Shown here one piece after another: positions 7,013-14,791 of a DNA stretch of 24,601 nucleotides. This DNA is from an uncultured Prosthecobacter sp. Lineage in GTDB: Bacteria; Verrucomicrobiota; Verrucomicrobiia; Verrucomicrobiales; Verrucomicrobiaceae. The notes below the pieces were generated by a model, which did not search any database, was not told where the DNA came from, and saw nothing but the letters and a program-made list of their open reading frames with translations. The first letter of the stretch is position 1. Every line of letters starts with the position of its first letter. Made by a program: the position numbers and the translations under genes. The DNA lies in assembly GCA_937941745.1 (NCBI GenBank), contig CALDGV010000395.1, positions 1-24,601 of the forward strand, read 5' to 3'.

Positions 7013-8164
7013 ATGACCGATTCAAGCGCTACAATGGTCCTTGGTGCCCTGGCTTCTTTCTATGCTGATCGCGAGATCTCTGATGTTCAAATCAGGACAA
7101 ATGACCTGATTCATGTGCATACCAACAGGGGGCTTGAGATTGTAGGAGCCATGGGGCCTCAGAGTGCACCTATGGTAGCGGCTACTGCTGAAGCTCTCTT
7201 TACCAGTCAGACGACCGAGGTTTGGTCTTCAGCTGATTCAGTCAATACAGCTCAGAAAATGTGGGAGCTGCTCAAGGAGCGTCGTGTGATTGATATGAGC
7301 TGTGAGGCCGGCGTGCTTGGAGCTCCGGTGCGCATGCGTGTGCAGATTCATCTGAGTGAACATGGACTGGGCATTACCTGCCGTTGGCTTCGAGCCCGTA
7401 TTTCCCAACTCGAGAACCTGGGGATTGATGCACTCATCGCCGATAGCTTGCGTGAACTGATTCAGCGCCGTTTTGGACTTGGATTGATCACAGGTCCTAC
7501 GGGGTCTGGCAAGTCAACGACGCTGGCAGCCTTGCTGGATTGGGTGCGAAGAAGCTTCCAGAAACATATTGTTACAATTGAAGATCCCATTGAATACCGG
7601 TATGACACCACCATGGAGGATCCGAATCGTCCAGGCGAGTTCATCCCGTGTCCTTCGTTGGTGACTCAGCAGGAGGTTGGACGTCATACATTGAGTTATC
7701 AGAGCGGTCTCAAGGAGGTTCTGCGCAAGGCTCCGCATATCATTTTGATTGGTGAGATTCGTGACCGTAACACGATGGAAACATGCATCGAAGCTGCGCA
7801 AACGGGGCACTTTGTGCTCTCAACACTCCATACTCGTGGTGCGGTCAAGACGATCGACCGTATTCTAGAGTTCTTTCCCAAAGAGCAGCATGCCAGCATT
7901 CTGCACCGCCTTGGCGAAACGTTGACGTTTGTGCTTTCACAAGGTCTTCTCACGGGGTTCACGCGACGTGTTCTGGTGACTGAATACCTGCAGAACACGA
8001 GTGATGCAGTCTCTTCGGGAATTCGCGCCTACGATGGCAGTGCAACTTCCCTGGCTGATGCATTGCGCTACAAGGGAAACTTGCGCTGGGATGAATCTTT
8101 GAAGAGCCTCTACAGGGATGGGCACATCCCTGAAAATGTCTTCAACGCCAATTTAATGGGGTGA
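7013..8164 (+). CDS. pilT: PilT-type twitching-motility (retraction) ATPase
   Basis: The 383-residue protein has all boxes of a secretion/pilus ATPase: Walker A GPTGSGKST at 161-169, Asp box TIEDPIEYRYD at 188-198, Walker B ILIGEIRD at 244-251, and His box STLHTRGA at 270-277. It lacks the long N-terminal domain and the zinc-binding cysteines of PilB/GspE, and its length and IDRILEFFP region match PilT. Two departures are visible. An insertion of about 12-15 residues (around 200-215, MEDPNRPGEF) lies between the Asp box and QQEVG. The C-terminal AIRNLIRE motif of PilT is replaced by a diverged AVSSGIRAYDG. It would power pilus depolymerisation from the cytoplasmic face. It ends the plus-strand operon 17 bp after the K-like gene, and its last 12 bases overlap the end of the convergent gene. 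Confidence 0.93.
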   Translation: MTDSSATMVLGALASFYADREISDVQIRTNDLIHVHTNRGLEIVGAMGPQSAPMVAATAEALFTSQTTEVWSSADSVNTAQKMWELLKERRVIDMSCEAGVLGAPVRMRVQIHLSEHGLGITCRWLRARISQLENLGIDALIADSLRELIQRRFGLGLITGPTGSGKSTTLAALLDWVRRSFQKHIVTIEDPIEYRYDTTMEDPNRPGEFIPCPSLVTQQEVGRHTLSYQSGLKEVLRKAPHIILIGEIRDRNTMETCIEAAQTGHFVLSTLHTRGAVKTIDRILEFFPKEQHASILHRLGETLTFVLSQGLLTGFTRRVLVTEYLQNTSDAVSSGIRAYDGSATSLADALRYKGNLRWDESLKSLYRDGHIPENVFNANLMG

Positions 8165-9001
8165 GGCTTGATTCAAGATTTTCTCTTTGGCCTTCAAATT
8201 CAGTTCCAGCTTTTCAAGCATGGAAGCATAATTGTTGAGTGTCGCCTTTCGGTGCAGGGGAAGGTTTTTCCACCATTCCTCGTGCTCTGAGTTCCTCATC
8301 ATAAGGCGAAGCTTGAGAAGGTTGTCGTCCTGCACTTGCATGAAATGACGAATCTCTTCTTTGCGGGCTGAGTTTGGTGGAAGCGAAAAGAGATCCAGGA
8401 GACAATTTTGTGCGGCACCTATTGCTGCAAGGTGGTCAAAAAGGCCGGAGAAATGGAGATGAGCATTATTGATGCTCATCTCTGCAATCGCACGCACTGC
8501 TGACGTTTTGCCAGAAGCGCTTAATCCAGGTTCCGAGGCCAGCGTGATGTGGAGCATCTCATAAAGTTCGTAATCTCCTGGGTCTAGCTGGAATGCGAGT
8601 TTCAACCTCTCGTTTCCTGTGGCCTCAAGCTGCTTCTTCTGGGTGGTGCTGATGTCAAAAGTGCTGCTTCTCCGATGTCTCTCCGCTTCCAAGTCCTGCA
8701 ACTCAGTCAGAAGCATCGTCCAGAAGTTGCTTTGATCTTTGGCTGGAGGTGAAAAGTTTTTTTCTTCTTTTGATCCGAGTCTCTTTTCAAAAGATCGCTT
8801 TGGCAGAGTCTCTGTAGAACTGCTGCTATGCCAGAAATCCCCAAGTGAAGATTTAAGGAGGCGTGACAGCAACTTCCCCAAAGGACTTCCATGGATGCCA
8901 AGACATGTTCTTGATCCATAGGGCGCTGGGCCAGTCATGCCGCTCAAGGGCAAAGCCAACCCAAGGCCAATATAAATTAATGCCGCTTTCGGAAAAGCCA
9001 T
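8153..9001 (-). CDS. Exported or membrane-anchored protein of unknown function, last gene of the pilus operon
   Basis: The 282-residue product begins MAFPKAALIYIGLGLALPLSG, which fits a signal peptide or N-terminal anchor. The rest is mostly helical and charged. It has a basic region near residues 60-90, then long amphipathic helices (EMLHITLASEPG, EEIRHFMQVQDDNLLKLRLMM, ASMLEKLELNLKAKEKIL) reminiscent of tetratricopeptide-like helical hairpins, though no repeat is confirmed. The start overlaps the end of the permease gene by 25 bp, so it probably belongs to the same transcript. Following an ABC ATPase and permease in a pilus operon, it stands where a third ABC-linked accessory component might be expected, as PilG is for PilH and PilI in Myxococcus. 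I see no sequence proof of that relation. Confidence 0.72.
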   Translation of the reverse strand: MAFPKAALIYIGLGLALPLSGMTGPAPYGSRTCLGIHGSPLGKLLSRLLKSSLGDFWHSSSSTETLPKRSFEKRLGSKEEKNFSPPAKDQSNFWTMLLTELQDLEAERHRRSSTFDISTTQKKQLEATGNERLKLAFQLDPGDYELYEMLHITLASEPGLSASGKTSAVRAIAEMSINNAHLHFSGLFDHLAAIGAAQNCLLDLFSLPPNSARKEEIRHFMQVQDDNLLKLRLMMRNSEHEEWWKNLPLHRKATLNNYASMLEKLELNLKAKEKILNQASPH

Positions 9002-9756
9002 AAGCTTGCAGCAATTAAGGTCACGCCTTGAAGAAACAGGGTGACCATGACTTTGACAAAAACAGATGCTTCGAGAGGGCCCATTTTAAAGACCAGCCTG
9101 TCTGTGAGATCTGCGAGATGATAATGGGGTATCGCCAGCCAGAGCGATGACAAGAATCCCCAATTGTCTTGGCCTGTGATTGGGTAAAGCCAGATGTGAG
9201 CTGTGAATCCCATCAGAAAAAGTGCCGTGGTCATCAAGCTGGCAGTGATGTGGGAAAACCGTGTGGCCAAGGATGCTGGAATGACGCTCAATGGTGCGGT
9301 GACAAGGGCATATAAAAGAACTTGTTGGATCAAAGAGGTTAACCAGAGATCGGCTTCTGCCATGCGTGACGGACTACAGCTGTATGCCATGAGCAACGTC
9401 AGGAGGATCAATGCAGAAGTTGTCCAGATAAGCACAGCCGAGGCCATTTCAAAAAGCATTCGAGGCGCTCTCATGCCCGAAACGGAAAGATGTTCGAGGA
9501 TGCCTGATTTGCTAAATTGGCTGCCAATACGTGCTGATTGGTAGGGAAGCCATGTGGCTGCAACCGCCCAGAGATAGATCCAGCAAGCCTGAACTCGGGC
9601 AGGTTGTAGCAGGCGGGGATTTTCATCCCAAGGAGTGAGCCATGGACTAAACCATGAAAAAAGAAGGCCTGCTGCAAGTAGCAACCAGCAACTGCCGCGT
9701 GCCAGCAGGCTGGAGAGAGCTAGACGCATTAACGGGCAGCGGTTCAGGCTATTCAT
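8977..9756 (-). CDS. ABC-2-like transporter permease
   Basis: The 259-residue protein is strongly hydrophobic, with about six membrane segments: roughly residues 21-41, 56-75, 100-125, 140-165, 168-195 and 230-254. The cytoplasmic loop SKSGILEHLSVSGMRAPRML resembles the coupling region following the second helix in ABC-2-type permeases. It is encoded immediately after the ABC ATPase with no gap, so the two form an exporter, probably with two copies of each. The substrate is unknown. Its place inside a pilus-assembly operon recalls PilI of the Myxococcus PilGHI transporter. Family membership rests on topology and pairing rather than on a diagnostic motif. Confidence 0.75.
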   Translation of the reverse strand: MNSLNRCPLMRLALSSLLARGSCWLLLAAGLLFSWFSPWLTPWDENPRLLQPARVQACWIYLWAVAATWLPYQSARIGSQFSKSGILEHLSVSGMRAPRMLFEMASAVLIWTTSALILLTLLMAYSCSPSRMAEADLWLTSLIQQVLLYALVTAPLSVIPASLATRFSHITASLMTTALFLMGFTAHIWLYPITGQDNWGFLSSLWLAIPHYHLADLTDRLVFKMGPLEASVFVKVMVTLFLQGVTLIAASLWLFRKRH

Positions 9757-10440
9757 CTACTGGTGTAACTGTCGGTAAGTCTCCGTTAATGAACACCCAT
9801 TGGCGGTGTCGACTTTGATGAGCCTGCCATTCGATATCGTGGTCAAGGAATCGGCCTGCTGCATTGACGCTAGTTCATGGGTGACTACCCACCGCAAAAT
9901 GTGGCGGGGGGAATTCGACCATAATTCAGATATTTTGGAACACGTTTCCATGTCGATGCCGGCTAGCGGTTCATCCATCAGAAGGATCGTTCCTTCCTTG
10001 CGGAATCGCACCTTGGCTTCTGCTAGGATTAAAATCGCCTTCTGGCGGTTTCCGCGTGAGAGCTCTCCAAATCTCTTCTGAACGTCTAGGCCGATGTCAT
10101 CGGAAAGCTGAAGCGCGTAATTCAGGGCGTCTTTTCGAAAAAGGGCAGAGAAGAGCATGTGCACTCTCACTTCGTCATCCGCACGAATATAGTCAGAGAA
10201 ATATTCGATTCTTCCACTCGTGGTCACTCTGCCTGACAGTAAGGGAGAGAGTCCTGCAACGCTTCTTAAGAGTGTGCTTTTTCCAAGTCCGTTGGGTGCG
10301 ACAATCAGATGAAGGCCATGTTCCAGGTGTATCGGATCAGAACATTCGCACAAGAAGGATGCCTTGGATGAAATTCCCAGACGAGTGCCTGCAGAAAATT
10401 GAATGCTAGGCGTGCAGTTTGCTGAATGTGATGTCGTCAT
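9757..10440 (-). CDS. ABC transporter ATP-binding protein
   Basis: The 227-residue product has the full set of ABC motifs: Walker A APNGLGKST (about 49-57), signature LSRGNRQKA (a variant of LSGGQ, about 128-136), Walker B TILLMDEPLAGID (about 157-169) and an H-loop VTHE (about 189-192). It is a single-domain ATPase like those pairing with ABC-2 permeases, and the permease gene starts at the next base after its stop. It lies 12 bp downstream of a pseudopilin gene in the same direction. That spacing suggests the exporter is made together with the pilus machine. The substrate cannot be told from the sequence. Confidence 0.93.
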   Translation of the reverse strand: MTTSHSANCTPSIQFSAGTRLGISSKASFLCECSDPIHLEHGLHLIVAPNGLGKSTLLRSVAGLSPLLSGRVTTSGRIEYFSDYIRADDEVRVHMLFSALFRKDALNYALQLSDDIGLDVQKRFGELSRGNRQKAILILAEAKVRFRKEGTILLMDEPLAGIDMETCSKISELWSNSPRHILRWVVTHELASMQQADSLTTISNGRLIKVDTANGCSLTETYRQLHQ

Positions 10441-10452
10441 CTCTGCAGCATG

Positions 10453-10863
10453 CTATTTGCCAAGATCCCATAAGCCGTCGTCACTCTTGCCTGATGGGTC
10501 ATAAACTGCTCCTGAACTCAACAGACGAGGTGGCATGGTTGAATGATCTATGGTCAGCGATTCATTTGAAAGGCCTGTTACTGCAGGAATGGAAGACCAG
10601 CCTTGCGGCAGGTAAGGAACAAGCAGTTCGGCGGTTACATCACTCATTGAACTGGTGGGATGATCGGCCATGTAGGACCGCTGCGCCGCATAGACTGCCT
10701 GCAAGGCCAAAGAAGCATCTTTTCCAGCCTGCCAGTTTCGCACGGTAACAACACTGATGCCGACAAAGGTCGTGAGTGCCAGAATCAAGCCTATGACCAG
10801 GCATACCTCGATCAGAGTGAAACCTCTTGCTGCGGTTAAGCGAAGATGTTCGTTACTTCCCAT
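10453..10863 (-). CDS. Minor pseudopilin (GspH/FimT-like or second pilin)
   Basis: The product of 136 residues (ATG at 10863; a GTG one codon upstream at 10866 is an equally possible start) has a prepilin leader ending in Gly14. FTLIE with Glu at +5 follows, then a hydrophobic helix (VCLVIGLILALTTFVGISVV). After the helix come WQAGKDASLALQAVYAAQRSYMAD, the usual amphipathic continuation of the pilin helix, and a short variable domain. The start codons overlap the TGA of the upstream gene (GTGATG), so translation is probably coupled. It is separated from the main pilin gene by nearly 9 kb of the same operon. It could be a minor subunit or an alternative fibre subunit. Confidence 0.82.
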   Translation of the reverse strand: MGSNEHLRLTAARGFTLIEVCLVIGLILALTTFVGISVVTVRNWQAGKDASLALQAVYAAQRSYMADHPTSSMSDVTAELLVPYLPQGWSSIPAVTGLSNESLTIDHSTMPPRLLSSGAVYDPSGKSDDGLWDLGK

Positions 10864-11255
10864 CACTGTTTTGGTTCCGTTGGTGGAACGGCTTGTGAAC
10901 GAATGATTCGAACTCTCTGAAAGGGCGATTTGGAGGTGACCTCTTCCGAATTCATCTTGCTCGGCACTGTTGGCGCAGCTGCCTCTGGAAGTAAATTTTT
11001 GACCATCTCTTTGGGCATGTTCTCCTTCCGGTAAATAAAGCGGATGATGGCTTGTTCTTTTGTGGTGACCGCTTTTGCCTGAGCGCTGCCAGCCGGTTTA
11101 GTTGCCATAGGCGGCCTGATCTGCCCACTTGGCATCGGAGTGCGAGGGATTGGGCGCGGAACTAGTTTGGGGGCGTCTGAACCTCGCGCATGAAAAGCAA
11201 CACATCCCATGCTCATGATGAGGCCCAAAGCTTTAAGCGAAGGATGAGGAAGCAT
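10863..11255 (-). CDS. Small proline-rich exported protein of the pilus operon
   Basis: The 130-residue product begins with a signal-like hydrophobic segment (LGLIMSMGCVAF, likely cleavage near ARGSDA). A Pro-rich, positively charged stretch follows (residues 30-60, PKLVPRPIPRTPMPSGQ), then a short predicted helical part (KEQAIIRFIYRKENMPKEMVKNLLP) and a polar tail. No family is recognised. It lies between the PilC-like platform gene (12 bp upstream) and a pseudopilin gene (overlapping start). Proline-rich exported segments commonly span the periplasm or contact peptidoglycan, so a periplasmic accessory of the machine is plausible. The stretch APKLVP right after the signal also occurs just after the signal peptide of the secretin. 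Confidence 0.68.
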   Translation of the reverse strand: MLPHPSLKALGLIMSMGCVAFHARGSDAPKLVPRPIPRTPMPSGQIRPPMATKPAGSAQAKAVTTKEQAIIRFIYRKENMPKEMVKNLLPEAAAPTVPSKMNSEEVTSKSPFQRVRIIRSQAVPPTEPKQ

Positions 11256-11267
11256 CGAACGGAAGGA

Positions 11268-12485
11268 TTACATGTTGCCTGACTGCATCATTCTCGGCCC
11301 CATCAGGAAGATGGGAAGCATCGCGCCAGCAAATACAAAGCCAATGATTACAACTGCTATGGCGAGGGTGATGAAGTTGATGATCTGAGTGAAGTCTGCC
11401 ATCACCGCCTCAGTGTCTTCTTCATAAATGTCTCGCAGCAGTTCCAGTTGTTGTGCCAACGAGGCCGATTTTTCACCGATTCCAATCATGTGAGTAATCT
11501 GTGGATCGAGATCTGCATGGCGCTTCAAGGCATCAGCAAAAGGAACTCCAGTCGTTTCGAAGACTTGAGCAGCTTTTATGAATCCTTCATACATCGGAGT
11601 GCCCTGCACGACACGTGAAGCGAGAGTGGATGCTTTTCCAAGGTCAACCCCATTCGCGTAAAGCATCTGAAGGGTGCCTATGTAAGCGCTTTGCCTCAAG
11701 CCTTTGACAAGCTTGGAGAGAATGTTCCAATGAGCCATTCCGAACTTCAAGAGTTTGCCGCGAAATGCCGCAGACCGAAACAGGCTGACAATCAATGTGA
11801 CCAAAGCGGCCACAAAAATGGGCCAGACTGCCTGGACAAAATGACTGAAAGCAAAAATTCCCTTTGAGAGTGGGTCAGGCTCCATGTGAACGCTGGCCAG
11901 GGTATCTTCAACCTGTGCCACGACATAAACCTGAGAATAAATGAAGAGGCCTATCTGGAACAGAATGACAATCGAAGGGACCATGATCGCTGAGCGGAGC
12001 TTGCTCGAAAACATGACCTCAATCTTGATCCGTCGAGCAAGTGAACTGAAAGCCTGGGCAAGCTGCCCGGCATTCGAACCTGCCTCGATGATCGTGATGA
12101 TCATGCTGTCGAATTTTTGCTCTTTGGCGAAAGCGACATTTACAGGCACTCCTGTTTCCAACCTGTTTCTAATGTTAACGAGACAGGCACGCAAATTAGG
12201 CTCTGGTAGGCCTTGGGCATAATACAAAAGAGCGTCCGAAGTGCTGATATTGGCTTTGTGGAGTGAAGCCAGTCCACGAAACAGTTTGATGAGTTCCTTC
12301 TTGGACAGCTGTTTATCTGATTTTTTGTCACGTGCTTCTGAACCAACCTGCTTGACGAGCGCCACCCTGAATCCGGCCTGTGTAGCGTTGTTAGCTGCCT
12401 GCTCACGCGTTGCCGCATCGACCTCAACGATCTTTGAGACGTTGGGGGAATCGAGTTTACGTAGCGTGACCTGATAGACGCTCAT
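11268..12485 (-). CDS. pilC: Inner-membrane platform protein, PilC/GspF family
   Basis: The 405-residue length and layout match PilC/GspF. A soluble N-terminal region is followed by two copies of the T2SSF fold (about 65-188 and 265-395), each with a GxxLxxAL-like helical pattern. Membrane segments lie near 166-190, 216-236 and 370-396, the third ending in the typical AGAMLPIFLMG. Conserved family features include EAGSNAGQLAQAF (about 134-146) and GIGEKSASLAQQLE (about 335-348), the paired E-x-G-xx-G-x-L signatures. The protein forms the inner-membrane base onto which pilins are added and couples to the PilB-like ATPase encoded 6 bp upstream. Confidence 0.95.
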   Translation of the reverse strand: MSVYQVTLRKLDSPNVSKIVEVDAATREQAANNATQAGFRVALVKQVGSEARDKKSDKQLSKKELIKLFRGLASLHKANISTSDALLYYAQGLPEPNLRACLVNIRNRLETGVPVNVAFAKEQKFDSMIITIIEAGSNAGQLAQAFSSLARRIKIEVMFSSKLRSAIMVPSIVILFQIGLFIYSQVYVVAQVEDTLASVHMEPDPLSKGIFAFSHFVQAVWPIFVAALVTLIVSLFRSAAFRGKLLKFGMAHWNILSKLVKGLRQSAYIGTLQMLYANGVDLGKASTLASRVVQGTPMYEGFIKAAQVFETTGVPFADALKRHADLDPQITHMIGIGEKSASLAQQLELLRDIYEEDTEAVMADFTQIINFITLAIAVVIIGFVFAGAMLPIFLMGPRMMQSGNM

Positions 12486-12491
12486 CGGAGT

Positions 12492-14183
12492 TTATGCATC
12501 GTAAGTCATGTCGAGCTGCTTACGCAATGCTTCGAGATCAGTTTTTCCCTCTGCCAGTAGCCGCAGGCCATTGTCTCTCATGGAAGGCACCTTGCTATCT
12601 CTTCGAACCTGCTGTTCCAGTTCAAATGGAGTGATGTCGCCCTTGGCCAGTGCATCGCCTACAGCAGGACTGATGGGCAGAATCTCCAAGATGGCAGTGC
12701 GTCCAGAATAGCCTGTCCCTTTGCATTCGGGACAGCCACCAACCCGATGCACATAAACCGGTCGGTTTGCCCACGAGGCGTCGAGATGAAACATGCGAAT
12801 GTCATGTTCAGAAACGCCATCAGCCTTTTCCTTGCAAGATGCGCAGAGCACTTTGACCAAGCGTTGCGCGCATGCCGCCTTCAATGTCTGTGCGATTTTC
12901 CACCTTTCAGTGCCCAATTGCTGAAACCGTTCGATGACAAGTGAGGCTCGCGGGGTGTGGATTGTAGTAAGGACCTTGTGCCCAGTGATCGCTGCTTCGA
13001 TGGCCAGTTCGGCAGATTCACGGTCACGAACTTCGCCCATCATGATCACATCTGGGTCTGACCTCATGAAGCTGCTGATCATCGGCTTAAACTCGGATGA
13101 ATCGCGCAAGTCACAGTGGGTAACGCCTGGGATTTCATCCTCCACAGGGTTTTCCAGAGTCAGAATATTGTCCTCGGCATGATTTAGCTCTCGCAACATG
13201 GCATTGAGAGTCGTCGACTTTCCGCAGCCTGTTGGTCCTGACATGACAATGATGCCGGAAGGAACTGCCATAGCCTTTTCGAGTTGGAAAAGCGTTTCCT
13301 TGTCAAAGGCGAGCGTCCCCATCCCCAGGCGTGCTTCCAGATGGGTCTTGTCCAGCAACCTCATCGTGATGTGATATCCACGATAAGTGCGATGCCGCTC
13401 ATAGCGAATACCAACAGAACGACCATAGTAGATCGCGGTGAACCTTCCTGAAATGCCCGGGCGCTTGTTGCGCTCTTCGGGAGAAAGACGCATCAAGTTC
13501 AGCAGGAAGGCATCGACACGATCCCTCAATTTGAGCGGCATATCCACGCGCTGACGAAGGTCGCCATCCACCCGGAAGCAATATTGGAAGTTCAGCTTCT
13601 CAGTTTTGATATGGATGTCAGAAGCTCGTTGCTTGATGGCATCTGCCACCATGCCGGCGACTAGCTGGGCAATTGGCTCCTCGTATTCCTGGGTTACGTC
13701 GAAATCGAGATTGTCCTCTGCAAACTCATCGACCTGAACTGCCTCAAGAGCTGCGCGGCTTGGCCCAGATGAATTGGAGACACTTTCAATGATCGCCGAG
13801 ATTTCTGAAGGAAGCGTGACGATTTTAAAGGGTTCCTCATCAGGATAGTGTGTGGCACAGTAATCATCCGCACGAAAATCCCAGGGATCGGCCACTGCCA
13901 GCAGGATCCGGCCGTTAGACCGTCTGAGCGGCACGAACATCTCCTTTGAAAGCACGGCCGGATCTCCCTGGCGAACTATTTCAGGGTCTGCAAGTTCGCG
14001 GATCGAGGCAAATGCAGGGTTTCTTGAAGAATAACCAACGGCTCCAAGAATCCGCTTTTTTGACGACATTTTGACCAATTCATCGTCAGACACGTTCTGA
14101 CCATCATGAGCCAGGGAGCGCAGCTGAGATACAACCAGCTTTTGAATTGTTTCATTGAATTCAATGCCAAGGGTCAAATTCAT
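12492..14183 (-). CDS. pilB: Pilus/pseudopilus assembly ATPase, PilB/GspE family
   Basis: The 563-residue protein shows an N-terminal domain (about 1-150) with the LLAVADPWDF-type segment of GspE N-domains, then RASDIHI (186-192). The motor follows: Walker A GPTGCGKST at 316-324, Asp box LTLENPVEDEIPG at 341-353, Walker B VIMMGEVRD at 379-387 and His box TIHTPRAS at 407-414. A tetracysteine zinc site CASC (447-450) and CPEC (484-487) marks the extension-ATPase branch and is absent from PilT. It drives subunit polymerisation in the cytoplasm with the PilC-like platform encoded next. Its ATG overlaps the stop of the upstream orphan gene by 4 bp (ATGA at 14180-14183), suggesting coupled translation. 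Confidence 0.95.
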   Translation of the reverse strand: MNLTLGIEFNETIQKLVVSQLRSLAHDGQNVSDDELVKMSSKKRILGAVGYSSRNPAFASIRELADPEIVRQGDPAVLSKEMFVPLRRSNGRILLAVADPWDFRADDYCATHYPDEEPFKIVTLPSEISAIIESVSNSSGPSRAALEAVQVDEFAEDNLDFDVTQEYEEPIAQLVAGMVADAIKQRASDIHIKTEKLNFQYCFRVDGDLRQRVDMPLKLRDRVDAFLLNLMRLSPEERNKRPGISGRFTAIYYGRSVGIRYERHRTYRGYHITMRLLDKTHLEARLGMGTLAFDKETLFQLEKAMAVPSGIIVMSGPTGCGKSTTLNAMLRELNHAEDNILTLENPVEDEIPGVTHCDLRDSSEFKPMISSFMRSDPDVIMMGEVRDRESAELAIEAAITGHKVLTTIHTPRASLVIERFQQLGTERWKIAQTLKAACAQRLVKVLCASCKEKADGVSEHDIRMFHLDASWANRPVYVHRVGGCPECKGTGYSGRTAILEILPISPAVGDALAKGDITPFELEQQVRRDSKVPSMRDNGLRLLAEGKTDLEALRKQLDMTYDA

Positions 14184-14779
14184 GATTTGAAATGATGGCT
14201 GGACAAGCTGTTCCAGGTTGGGACATCAACCATGAAGGTGAATATGAATGGAACTTCGTTGGCTGGATCTTTTGAGATCAGGTGCTTCAGCCATGCGCTG
14301 GCAATCAGGACGGAGAGTGGATTGATTGAGGCTAGCTGCAAAACACTGAAATCACTGTTGGCCAGCACTGAAACATCAAGCCAGTTACAAATAGGCTGCA
14401 AATCAGGGTGATTATTGAAAAAGGCCGCACCTCCATTTCGAAGGTGTCCGAAGTTCCAGTAGTGAGGCACCGAACCTAGCTGTTCTCGGAGGCATTTTTG
14501 GATCCTGCCGATTTCCTGTTCCATGGTGTCCGAGCTCTCATGAGCCAGCCTGGTGGCCAGGAAAGCAATAAACTCTGATGATGGGGAGTCGGGACTCAAA
14601 GTCTGTGTATACTCTTCAAGGCAAGACTCAGCGTCATTGCTGGACAGCAACCCAGATTTCACCAGAAGTCGAAGGCAGTGAGCTGCTGAATGGTGCAGTA
14701 ATTCAGCAATCTCCTTATAGCTGGTATCTGCAGCTCCAGTGGCGGGAAACGAAACGTTCGTGATGCGTTCTGAGGGCAT
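14180..14779 (-). CDS. Orphan protein between secretin and PilB-like ATPase
   Basis: The 199-residue product has no signal peptide or membrane segment and is probably cytoplasmic. The N-terminal half is helical (YKEIAELLHHSAAHCLRLLV, SSEFIAFLATRLAHE, EQEIGRIQKCLREQLG). The C-terminal half has mixed strands, with a SVLANSDFSVLQLASINPLSVLIASAWLK-type core and a hydrophobic VPFIFTFMVDVP strand. No family is recognised. The gene starts 12 bp after the secretin stop and its TGA overlaps the ATPase start, so it is tightly co-translated with the motor. A regulator or adaptor of the ATPase is a reasonable guess, supported only by location and predicted cytoplasmic residence. Confidence 0.75.
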   Translation of the reverse strand: MPSERITNVSFPATGAADTSYKEIAELLHHSAAHCLRLLVKSGLLSSNDAESCLEEYTQTLSPDSPSSEFIAFLATRLAHESSDTMEQEIGRIQKCLREQLGSVPHYWNFGHLRNGGAAFFNNHPDLQPICNWLDVSVLANSDFSVLQLASINPLSVLIASAWLKHLISKDPANEVPFIFTFMVDVPTWNSLSSHHFKS

Positions 14780-14791
14780 GGATGCGTTTCT

